This document shows, one piece after another, positions 1 to 5,051 of a DNA stretch of 5,051 nucleotides. Numbering within the stretch: the first letter of the stretch is position 1; every line of letters starts with the position of its first letter. The notes under the pieces were generated by a model. That model was given only the letters and a program-made list of their open reading frames with translations. It did not search any database and was not told the origin of the DNA. A program made the position numbers and the translations under genes. Origin of the DNA: Bacteroidales bacterium (GTDB lineage Bacteria; Bacteroidota; Bacteroidia; Bacteroidales; UBA932); contig JAFZIX010000134.1 in NCBI GenBank assembly GCA_017554135.1, positions 1-5,051 of the forward strand. The letters are read 5' to 3'.

Positions 1-1
1 A

Positions 2-871
2 TCACCTTTGAGATATCCTGGAGGGAAGTTGAAGGTCGTTGACTATGTCAAGCAATTGATGGAAGTGAACGATCTTACTGGTGGTATGTATATTGAACCG
101 TATGCTGGTGGTGCTAGTGTAGCACTGAGCCTATTGTTTGATAAGTATGCAGGGAAGATTAAGATAAACGATAAGGACCGTGCGATATACGCATTCTGGT
201 ACGCCGTGTTGAGTGAGACGGATGCGCTGTGCAGGTTGATTAATGACACACCTGTGACAATGGATGTGTGGCAGGCGCAACATGAACTACAGAGGCATAA
301 GGAAGATGCAGACTTGCTGGAATTGGGTTTCTCAACGTTCTTCTTGAATCGCACGAACCGTAGTGGTATCTTGAATGGTGGTGTGATTGGAGGTAAGGCG
401 CAGACGGGAACGTGGAAAATAGATGCCCGATACAATAAGAATGATTTGATTAAGCGTATTGAGCAAATAGCGGGATACGCAGACTTGATTGAGCTGACGA
501 GTATGGATGCCGTGGCGCTGATTAAGCGCTATAAGCGGACTCCAGCGGCCAAGACATTCTGCTATTTGGATCCTCCGTACTATGTGAAGGGACAGGATTT
601 GTATCTAAACTATTACCGCGATGAAGACCACAAGGATATTGCCAAAGCAATCCATAAGTTCAAGGGGCAATGGATAATATCCTACGATGCGGTGGATTTC
701 ATCAGCGATCTCTATAAGGACTATCGTCAGAAGGAATACTATCTGAGTTATAGTGCAGGAAATCCCTCAAAGGGTAAGGAAATTATGGTTTATTCTAACG
801 GTCTGATTATTCCTGAGTCAGAGATAGTGAAGTTGAAGAGATATCGCCTTGGCACAACTGAGCGGCATTGA
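2..871 (+). CDS. DNA adenine N6-methyltransferase, D12 class (5' end cut by window edge)
   Basis: Transfers a methyl group from S-adenosylmethionine to the N6 of adenine in a specific DNA site, as in Dam/DpnM-type enzymes. The frame is open to the window edge and begins SPLRYPGGK, the usual N-terminal motif of the family. The TTG at position 8 encodes the Leu of that motif and is probably not the start, so the true start lies upstream. Visible 289 residues, numbered from that Leu as 1: PGGK at 4-7, SAM-binding motif I as EPYAGGASVAL (30-40), FFLNRTNRSGI (111-121) followed by GGVIGG, and catalytic motif IV DPPY (188-191). The C-terminus looks complete. Composition differs from the neighbours: a sampled 60 bases (61-120) are 45% GC against 65% in a 60-base sample of fcl. 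This suggests acquisition by transfer. No restriction enzyme is visible, so it may be an orphan, phage-derived, or partnered by an upstream gene. The recognition site cannot be predicted. Confidence 0.93.
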   Translation, partial: SPLRYPGGKLKVVDYVKQLMEVNDLTGGMYIEPYAGGASVALSLLFDKYAGKIKINDKDRAIYAFWYAVLSETDALCRLINDTPVTMDVWQAQHELQRHKEDADLLELGFSTFFLNRTNRSGILNGGVIGGKAQTGTWKIDARYNKNDLIKRIEQIAGYADLIELTSMDAVALIKRYKRTPAAKTFCYLDPPYYVKGQDLYLNYYRDEDHKDIAKAIHKFKGQWIISYDAVDFISDLYKDYRQKEYYLSYSAGNPSKGKEIMVYSNGLIIPESEIVKLKRYRLGTTERH

Positions 872-884
872 AACCGTGGGTTTC
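870..884 (+). terminator. small hairpin overlapping the methyltransferase stop codon, possible weak terminator
   Basis: GAAACC (870-875) pairs perfectly with GGTTTC (879-884) around a GTG loop. It starts inside the TGA stop codon and is followed only by TTGC. The position suits a terminator, but the stem is short and there is no T-tract. It could be chance. Confidence 0.25.
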
Positions 885-903
885 TTGCAGAGCGTTGACG
901 TTG

Positions 904-977
904 CCGTTTCCCTCATCCGCGACGGCACCGGAATCGCAGGGGGGATGCCCGATCAGGTCGGGCATGACGGGAAACGG
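904..977. repeat. dispersed 56-bp double-hairpin repeat, copy A, enclosed by a 9-bp inverted repeat
   Basis: The core runs from TCAT (913) to ATGAC (968). Its right half is a clean hairpin: ATGCCCGA (945-952), loop TCAGG, TCGGGCAT (958-965). The centre CCGGAATCGCAGGGG (928-942) is identical to a stretch in copy B at 4783-4837, and both copies share the TCAT and CATGAC ends. The left hairpin, intact in copy B, is degraded here. Outside the core, CCGTTTCCC (904-912) and GGGAAACGG (969-977) form a perfect 9-bp inverted repeat that copy B lacks. This is REP-like intergenic DNA. Any role as an mRNA stabiliser or terminator, or as a non-autonomous mobile element, is inference. Confidence 0.75.
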
Positions 978-1017
978 TCGGGAATGACAAAAAGTAAAAC
1001 AATCAAAAATCTAATAT
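978..1017 (+). promoter_or_regulatory. A/T-rich leader and translation-initiation region of gmd
   Basis: After the GC-rich repeat the sequence turns sharply A/T-rich (roughly 988-1017, containing AAAAAGTAAAACAATC) up to the ATG. There is no purine-rich Shine-Dalgarno at the right distance. This is typical of Bacteroidota, where A-rich leaders support initiation. I looked for a Bacteroidota -7 box (TAnnTTTG) in 872-1017 and found none, so no promoter is assigned. The operon promoter may lie within or before the repeat, or be divergent from consensus. Confidence 0.45.
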
Positions 1018-2100
1018 ATGCCTAAAAAAGCATTAATCACCGGCATAACGGGTCAGGATGGCTCGTTCCTTGCCGAATTCCTTATCGAGAAGGGATATGA
1101 AGTGCACGGCATCCTACGCCGGAGTTCATCGTTTAATACGGCCCGGATTGAGCATCTGTATCTCGATGAGTGGGTGCGGGATATGAAGAAGAAGCGTCTG
1201 ATCAATCTCCATTGGGGGGATATGACAGACAGCTCCAGCCTTATCCGCATCATATCCGAGATTCAGCCGGACGAGATCTACAATCTCGCGGCGCAGAGTC
1301 ACGTGAAGGTGTCCTTCGACGTGCCCGAGTTCACCGCTGATGCCGATGCTATCGGCGTCCTGCGTCTGCTGGAGGCGGTGCGCATCGCCGGGCTGGCGGA
1401 CAAGTGCCGTATCTATCAGGCATCCACCTCCGAACTTTATGGTCTCGTGCAGGAGGTGCCGCAGAAGGAAACGACGCCCTTCTATCCGCGCAGCCCGTAT
1501 GGCGTTGCAAAGTTATACGGATTTTGGATCATGAAGAACTATCGGGAGAGTTACGGCATGTACTGCTGCAACGGCATCCTCTTCAATCATGAGAGCGAGC
1601 GGCGCGGCGAGACCTTCGTCACCCGGAAGATCACTCTGGCGGCGGCGCGCATCTCCCAGGGCTTCCAGGATAAGCTCTATCTTGGCAACCTGAATTCCCT
1701 TCGCGACTGGGGATACGCCCGCGACTATGTGGAGTGCATGTGGCTCATCCTCCAGCAGGAAAAGCCGGACGATTTCGTGATCGCCACCGGGCAGTATCAT
1801 ACCGTGCGCGAGTTCTGCACGCTGGCGTTCAAGGAGGTCGGGATCGAACTCCGCTGGGAAGGGGAGGGAGTGAATGAGAAGGGTGTTGACGTCGCCACCG
1901 GCAAGGTGCTGGTGGAGGTGGATCCCAAGTACTTCCGCCCCGCGGAGGTGGATCAGTTGCTGGGGGATCCTTCCAAGGCGAAGCGCGTGCTGGGATGGAA
2001 TCCGCAGAAGACATCCTTCGAGGACCTGGTGAAGATTATGGTGCAGCATGATATGAAGAAGGTGCGGAAGTTGTATATCCGTGAGCACATGGAAGACTGA
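1018..2100 (+). CDS. gmd: GDP-mannose 4,6-dehydratase
   Basis: Converts GDP-D-mannose to GDP-4-keto-6-deoxy-D-mannose, the first committed step to GDP-L-fucose and to other GDP-6-deoxyhexoses; cytoplasmic. It is a 360-residue extended short-chain dehydrogenase, close to the 373 residues of the E. coli enzyme. It starts MPKKALITGITGQDGSFLAE, with the NADP-binding GxxGxxG at residues 9-15 and the LRRSSSFNT segment (33-41) that contacts the NADP phosphate in this family. Catalytic residues align with E. coli T133/E135/Y157/K161 at a constant offset of four: T137 and E139 in STSELYG, Y161 and K165 in SPYGVAK. LFNHESERRGETFVTRK (188-204) is the usual substrate-loop signature. The ATG at 1018 is the first sensible start after an A-rich leader. 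The stop shares one base with the fcl start (TGATG), so the two are probably translationally coupled. All key residues are present. Confidence 0.98.
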   Translation: MPKKALITGITGQDGSFLAEFLIEKGYEVHGILRRSSSFNTARIEHLYLDEWVRDMKKKRLINLHWGDMTDSSSLIRIISEIQPDEIYNLAAQSHVKVSFDVPEFTADADAIGVLRLLEAVRIAGLADKCRIYQASTSELYGLVQEVPQKETTPFYPRSPYGVAKLYGFWIMKNYRESYGMYCCNGILFNHESERRGETFVTRKITLAAARISQGFQDKLYLGNLNSLRDWGYARDYVECMWLILQQEKPDDFVIATGQYHTVREFCTLAFKEVGIELRWEGEGVNEKGVDVATGKVLVEVDPKYFRPAEVDQLLGDPSKAKRVLGWNPQKTSFEDLVKIMVQHDMKKVRKLYIREHMED

Positions 2101-3041
2101 TGGAAAAGAACAGTAAGATTTACGTTGCAGGCCACCGGGGAATGGTGGGGTCTGCAATCGTGCGGGAACTGCAGCGGCAGGGGTATGAGAACCTGGTGCT
2201 GCGGACGCATAAGGAATTGGACCTGACGCGGCAGGAGGCGGTGGAGGAGTTCTTTGCGGTGGAGCGGCCGGAATACGTGTTCCTGGCGGCGGCGAAGGTC
2301 GGAGGAATCGTGGCGAATCAGAGCGCGCTGGCGGATTTCATGTACGACAACATGATCCTGGAGATGAATGTGATTCATGCGGCGTGGAAGAATGGCTGCA
2401 AGAAGCTGGAGTTCCTGGGGTCGTCGTGCATATATCCGCGCCTGGCGCCCCAGCCCATGCCGGAGAGTTGCCTGCTGACGGGTTCGCTGGAGCAGACTAA
2501 TGAGGCCTATGCGCTGGCGAAAATCTCCGGGCTGAAGTACTGCGAGTATTTGAACAGGCAGTACGGGACGGATTTCATCTCAGTGATGCCTACGAATCTG
2601 TATGGGCCGAACGATAATTATCATCCCGAGCATTCGCACGTGCTGCCTGCGCTGATCAGGCGCTTCCATGAGGCGAAGGTGGCGGGGCTTCCTTCTGTGA
2701 CATGCTGGGGGGATGGTTCACCGCTGAGAGAGTTTCTGTATGTGGATGATCTGGCGAATCTGTGCGTGTTCCTGATGAATAATTATTCGGGGAATGAGAC
2801 TGTGAATGCGGGAACAGGCAAGGAGGTGACGATTAAGGAATTGACAGAGATCGTGGCTCGCGTGGTGGGCTATGAAGGCGCTATAGAATGGGATACTTCG
2901 CGCCCTAATGGCACACCGCGCAAGCTGCTTGACGTTTCCAAGGCTGCGGCCCTCGGGTGGAGATATAAGACTGAGCTCGAGGACGGCGTTCGCCTGGCAT
3001 ATCAGGATTTTTTGAATAACCCTATGAGGGCAGAAAGATGA
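2100..3041 (+). CDS. fcl: GDP-L-fucose synthase (GDP-4-keto-6-deoxymannose 3,5-epimerase/4-reductase)
   Basis: Performs the 3,5-epimerisation and NADPH-dependent 4-reduction that turn Gmd's product into GDP-L-fucose; cytoplasmic. It has 313 residues, the normal length for the family (also called wcaG). GHRGMVGSAI (11-20) is the dinucleotide-binding loop. Catalytic residues match E. coli GDP-fucose synthase at an offset of one: S108 and C110 in GSSCIYP, Y137 and K141 in NEAYALAK, H180 in HPEHSHVLPALIRRF. REFLYVDDLA (210-219) is the conserved substrate-side motif. The start ATG overlaps the gmd stop by one base. A purine stretch GGAAG (2091-2095) lies just before it but is also gmd coding sequence. 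The end overlaps the next start by four bases (ATGA). Codons strongly favour G at the third position (CTG, GTG, GCG). Nothing suggests decay. Confidence 0.98.
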   Translation: MEKNSKIYVAGHRGMVGSAIVRELQRQGYENLVLRTHKELDLTRQEAVEEFFAVERPEYVFLAAAKVGGIVANQSALADFMYDNMILEMNVIHAAWKNGCKKLEFLGSSCIYPRLAPQPMPESCLLTGSLEQTNEAYALAKISGLKYCEYLNRQYGTDFISVMPTNLYGPNDNYHPEHSHVLPALIRRFHEAKVAGLPSVTCWGDGSPLREFLYVDDLANLCVFLMNNYSGNETVNAGTGKEVTIKELTEIVARVVGYEGAIEWDTSRPNGTPRKLLDVSKAAALGWRYKTELEDGVRLAYQDFLNNPMRAER

Positions 3042-4243
3042 GTAAAAAAGTATTTGTTTCAGGATGTTACGACCTGCTGCACAGTGGGCACGTGGAGTTT
3101 TTCCGGCAGGCGTCGCAATTTGGCGACCTGTATGTGGGAATTGGCTCCGATGCCACCGTGTTGCACTATAAGAACCATAAGACCTTGTATCCGGAGCAGG
3201 AGCGCCTGTTCATGGTGAAGAGCATCCGCTATGTGAAGGATGCGTTTATCAATCAGGGGGATGGCGTGATGGATTTTATCCCCACTGTGGATGCGCTGAA
3301 GCCGGATATCTTCGTGGTGAATGCGGATGGCAGCACCCCTGAGAAGGAGGCGTTCTGCCGCGAGCGGGGGATTGAGTATGTGGTGCTGCAACGCACTCCG
3401 GCGGAAGGGCTGAAGGCGCGTTCGTCTACAGATTTGAAGGCGGAGACCTGCCGCATCCCTACGCGTCTGGACCTGGCCGGCACCTGGATCGACCAGCCGT
3501 ATGTTTCGTATCTGGCCCCAGGCTGGGCGCTGACGATTTCGTTGGAGCCGACTTTTGATGTTCGCGAGCGCTGCGGGCTTTCTACATCGACGCGGAATAT
3601 GATCAAGAAACTTTGGCCTGTGAAACTGCCGGATATGGAACCGGAGATGCTGGCGAAGCTGGTGTTCTGCTTCGAGAACGACCCCGAGCGCTCGGACGGC
3701 ATTATTTCTGGCGCGCAGGACTCCATTGGCATTTGTATTCCTGGCCTCGCGCGGCATTATTATAATAATCGTTTCTGGCCGGAGAAGATTGAGACTTGCA
3801 CGGACGATAAGGTGCTGGACTGGCTGGAGGGGCATCTGGTTATGGTGCCGCTGGAGCCCCGCAAGCCCGGGTGTTCTGTAGTGGCCGGTAGGGATATCAC
3901 CGAAGACAAGGTAAATGACCTGGCCGATGCCGCTGAGGACTGCTGGAAGGCGATTCTGGCGATGGATTTAGATAGGTTTGCTGCGGCGTATCGGGCTTCG
4001 TTTGCTGCCCAGATTGCGATGTTTCCGGCGATGGTTAACCCGGTGGTGAACGGGGAAGAAGGCCCGCGTCCGGAGAACTCCGTGCAGCCTTATATCGACA
4101 AGTGGTCCGCCGTTCCCGGCGTTCTCGCATGGAAGATGCCCGGTGCCGGCGGCGGTGGCTACCTCGCCCTGGTGGTGGAAGACGCGGTGGCGTTTGCGGG
4201 GGAGCATCCGGAAGCAATAACCTTGCATATCCGCCGTAAATAA
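3038..4243 (+). CDS. bifunctional-looking HxGH nucleotidyltransferase / GHMP-kinase-like fusion
   Basis: 401 residues, two domains. Residues 1-135 are a cytidylyltransferase-like (HIGH superfamily) domain: KVFVSGCYDLLHSGHVEFF carries the nucleotide-binding HxGH at 15-18, and RSST (128-131) fits the C-terminal motif that closes on the nucleotide in this superfamily. Residues about 137-401 resemble a GHMP kinase: RIPTRLDLAGTWID (139-152) as motif 1, SGAQDSIGI (224-232) with D228 as candidate catalytic base, and the glycine-rich PGAGGGGYLALV (368-379) as motif 3. The usual motif 2 (GLGSSSA type) is represented only by GLSTSTRN (180-187), so kinase activity is uncertain. HxGH enzymes include the heptose-1-phosphate adenylyltransferase half of HldE, so a sugar-phosphate substrate is plausible. 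The start overlaps the fcl stop (ATGA), with GAGGG seven bases upstream. From memory, proteins of this layout occur in other Bacteroidota, usually named only 'adenylyltransferase/cytidyltransferase'. Substrate unknown; a role in NDP-sugar formation beside GDP-fucose synthesis is inference. Confidence 0.85.
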   Translation: MSKKVFVSGCYDLLHSGHVEFFRQASQFGDLYVGIGSDATVLHYKNHKTLYPEQERLFMVKSIRYVKDAFINQGDGVMDFIPTVDALKPDIFVVNADGSTPEKEAFCRERGIEYVVLQRTPAEGLKARSSTDLKAETCRIPTRLDLAGTWIDQPYVSYLAPGWALTISLEPTFDVRERCGLSTSTRNMIKKLWPVKLPDMEPEMLAKLVFCFENDPERSDGIISGAQDSIGICIPGLARHYYNNRFWPEKIETCTDDKVLDWLEGHLVMVPLEPRKPGCSVVAGRDITEDKVNDLADAAEDCWKAILAMDLDRFAAAYRASFAAQIAMFPAMVNPVVNGEEGPRPENSVQPYIDKWSAVPGVLAWKMPGAGGGGYLALVVEDAVAFAGEHPEAITLHIRRK

Positions 4244-4244
4244 T

Positions 4245-4383
4245 TGTCATTCCGAATGAAACCCTGTGTCCTTCCTCTCGCCGCCCCTTGTCATTCCGAG
4301 CACCGCACCCCTGTCATTCCGAGCGAAGCACCCTTATCATTCCGAACGACCCCCTTGTCATTCCGAACGAAGTGAAGGAATCT
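4245..4383. repeat. tandem array of six ~22-bp TGTCATTCCGA units
   Basis: Units begin at 4245, 4267, 4289, 4312, 4335 and 4356, so the steps are 22, 22, 23, 23 and 21 bases. Each opens with TGTCATTCCG or a close variant (TGTCCTTCCT at 4267, TATCATTCCG at 4335), and the first five end in a C-run. The last continues into GAACGAAGTGAAGGAATCT, the long form of this motif that is scattered through intergenic regions in many Bacteroidota. The array starts one base after the stop of the fusion gene and ends 14 bases before the mutarotase ATG, filling the gap. In the last unit ATTCC can pair with GGAAT. There is no long open frame and no terminator with a T-tract. Function unknown. Confidence 0.8.
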
Positions 4384-4397
4384 AAATTGAAGAACAA
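4384..4397 (+). promoter_or_regulatory. A-rich initiation region of the mutarotase gene
   Basis: AAATTGAAGAACAA directly precedes the ATG at 4398. No Shine-Dalgarno is convincing. The A-rich context supports this start, as for gmd. Confidence 0.4.
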
Positions 4398-4733
4398 ATG
4401 AAACGATACTGCCAAACCCTCGAACTAATGGACGACCCGGACATGATCCGGCGCTACTGTGACGTCCACAAACACGTCTGGCCCGAAATCATGGAAGGCC
4501 AGAAGCAGGTTGGAATCCTCGACATGCAGATCTTCCGCCGCGGCACCCACGTCTTTATGATCTGCGACACCGTCGACGACTTCGACTGGGAAAAAGACTG
4601 GGAACGCCTCGCCGCCATGCCCCGCCAAGCCGAATGGGAAGCCTATGTGGCCAAAGCCCAAGGCGCTGACCCCTCCCTCCCCAGCCACAAGAAATGGCGC
4701 TTGATGGAGAAAATCTTCGAACTGGAGAAGTAG
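4398..4733 (+). CDS. L-rhamnose/L-fucose mutarotase family protein (RhaM-like)
   Basis: Sugar mutarotases of this small (about 104-115 residue) family interconvert the alpha and beta anomers of free L-rhamnose or, in some members, L-fucose, feeding the correct anomer to the next enzyme. The 111 residues align with E. coli RhaM: Y20 and H24 in YCDVHKHVWPEI correspond to its catalytic Y18 and H22, followed by the matching WPE at 28-30. The hydrophobic strand VFMIC (52-56) and the W80 region (QAEWEAYV) are also in place. Next to gmd and fcl, L-fucose is the more attractive substrate, but sequence alone does not separate it from rhamnose, so no symbol is given. It lies 154 bases downstream of the fusion gene across a tandem repeat, so co-transcription is possible but unproven. 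Its codons favour C at the third position (CTC, GCC, CGC), unlike the G-ending style of fcl. It seems complete. Confidence 0.9.
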   Translation: MKRYCQTLELMDDPDMIRRYCDVHKHVWPEIMEGQKQVGILDMQIFRRGTHVFMICDTVDDFDWEKDWERLAAMPRQAEWEAYVAKAQGADPSLPSHKKWRLMEKIFELEK

Positions 4734-4740
4734 TTCCTGA

Positions 4741-4793
4741 CGTCATTGCCGGCCCTCCCTTCCCTCATTCCGGGCAACCCCCTCATTCCGGGC
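4741..4793. repeat. short iterations of the left end of the hairpin repeat
   Basis: CCCTCATTCCGGGC occurs at 4762-4775 and again, identical, at 4780-4793 (period 18). A looser version, GTCATTGCCGGC, lies at 4742-4753. The second exact copy is the left arm of the hairpin repeat entered at 4783. This looks like partial duplication of a repeat end. Confidence 0.6.
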
Positions 4794-4837
4794 TTGACCC
4801 GGAATCGCAGGGGGTGCCGGATCAAGTCCGGCATGAC
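4783..4837. repeat. dispersed 55-bp double-hairpin repeat, copy B
   Basis: Two adjacent hairpins are intact. The first is ATTCCGGG (4785-4792), loop CTTGA, CCCGGAAT (4798-4805). The second is TGCCGGA (4815-4821), loop TCAAG, TCCGGCA (4827-4833). They are joined by CGCAGGGGG, and TCAT and ATGAC mark the ends. Same family as copy A at 913-968, with the identical centre CCGGAATCGCAGGGG. A further fragment, GTCCGGCATGAGGAATGG, follows at 4844-4861. The pair brackets the whole gmd-to-mutarotase block. Confidence 0.75.
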
Positions 4838-5013
4838 GAGGACGTCCGGCATGAGGAATGGGGTGGAGAATTCATCCTCGCACATACTGAACGCCCTGGA
4901 ACAGGGAACTGTAATGCCAATCCAGAGGCATCATGGTAGTTCGGAAACCGTAGTGATACTCCGTGGAAAGATTCGTTGGATATTTTATGATGACCAGGGG
5001 CGGATAACCGAAT

Positions 5014-5037
5014 CTACGGAACTACGGAGTGACGGAG
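5014..5037. repeat. three 8-bp tandem units
   Basis: CTACGGAA, CTACGGAG and TGACGGAG follow each other with an exact 8-base step at 5014, 5022 and 5030. Part of the array, ACGGAGT (5024-5030), is the inverse complement of ACTCCGT at 4958-4964, so a long-range stem is conceivable. Function unknown. Confidence 0.5.
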
Positions 5038-5051
5038 ATATTAGAATGTTG

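Larger units (their letters stand above)
4734..5051. other. non-coding tail without a credible gene
   Basis: These 318 bases hold repeat DNA (separate entries) and, from about 4860 on, sequence with no recognisable gene. Open frames here on either strand are short, and their translations are driven by the repeats. The ATG at 5046 (ATG TTG to the window end) could begin a next gene, but two codons cannot support that. I saw no rho-independent terminator with a T-tract after the mutarotase. The hairpin repeat starting 49 bases after its stop may act as the transcript end. Confidence 0.6.

Noticed and set aside
8..10. TTG as the start codon of the methyltransferase.
   Set aside because: It encodes the Leu of the conserved PLRYPGGK motif, and the frame stays open to the window edge with Ser-Pro before it, so the gene begins upstream.
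1513..2157. Long minus-strand open frame (214 residues) opposite gmd.
   Set aside because: It is antisense to a complete, motif-perfect gmd, and its His/Leu-rich translation is typical of a shadow frame in GC-rich coding DNA.
3059..3835. Minus-strand open frame of 258 residues opposite the fusion gene.
   Set aside because: It is antisense to an intact gene with clear motifs and has no recognisable domain of its own.
4245..4383. The 22-bp array as a CRISPR.
   Set aside because: The whole unit is repeated with drift. There are no unique spacers of regular length and no cas genes.
4643..4885. Minus-strand open frame of 80 residues whose translation contains MPDLIRHPLRFRVKPGM.
   Set aside because: The translation is produced by the hairpin repeat (4783-4837) plus the antisense of the mutarotase 3' end. 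Such peptides recur wherever this repeat is translated.
4694..4939. Plus-strand open frame of 81 residues after and overlapping the mutarotase.
   Set aside because: It starts inside the mutarotase in another frame and then reads through the repeat. No family resemblance.
4971..4990. Possible promoter around the TATTTTATGATG stretch.
   Set aside because: It does not match TAnnTTTG, no TTTG box sits at the expected distance, and no downstream gene is confirmed.

Overview
This window looks like part of a chromosome from a GC-rich member of the Bacteroidota, probably Bacteroidales. That assignment is an inference. It rests on A/T-rich translation starts without clear Shine-Dalgarno sites (gmd and the mutarotase), on intergenic repeats of the TGTCATTCCGA...GAAGGAATCT type, and on the gene families present. 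No rRNA, tRNA, CRISPR array, transposase or integrase is visible.

Layout, all genes on the + strand: (1) 2-871, the 3' part of a D12-class DNA adenine methyltransferase, AT-richer than everything downstream and cut by the window's left edge. (2) 872-1017, a gap with a small hairpin, a 56-bp double-hairpin dispersed repeat and the A/T-rich leader of gmd. (3) 1018-4243, a tight three-gene operon with overlapping stop/start codons: gmd (GDP-mannose 4,6-dehydratase), fcl (GDP-L-fucose synthase) and a two-domain protein joining an HxGH nucleotidyltransferase to a GHMP-kinase-like domain. (4) 4244-4397, a tandem array of six roughly 22-bp units. (5) 4398-4733, a RhaM/FucM-type sugar mutarotase. (6) 4734-5051, a non-coding tail with a second 55-bp double-hairpin repeat and an 8-bp tandem repeat.

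Gmd and Fcl together convert GDP-D-mannose to GDP-L-fucose, the donor for fucosylated capsule, LPS or glycoprotein glycans. The third operon gene and the mutarotase suggest a second, salvage-like route. A mutarotase would supply the right anomer of a free 6-deoxysugar, and the fusion protein would phosphorylate it and attach a nucleotide. The known bifunctional fucose-salvage enzyme Fkp/FKGP has the same order (nucleotidyltransferase, then GHMP kinase), but its nucleotidyltransferase half is a different fold. The fusion protein's real substrate cannot be read from the sequence, and its GHMP nucleotide loop is atypical. This is the most interesting point in the window. The methyltransferase looks unrelated to the sugar cluster and may belong to a restriction-modification or phage-derived island to the left.
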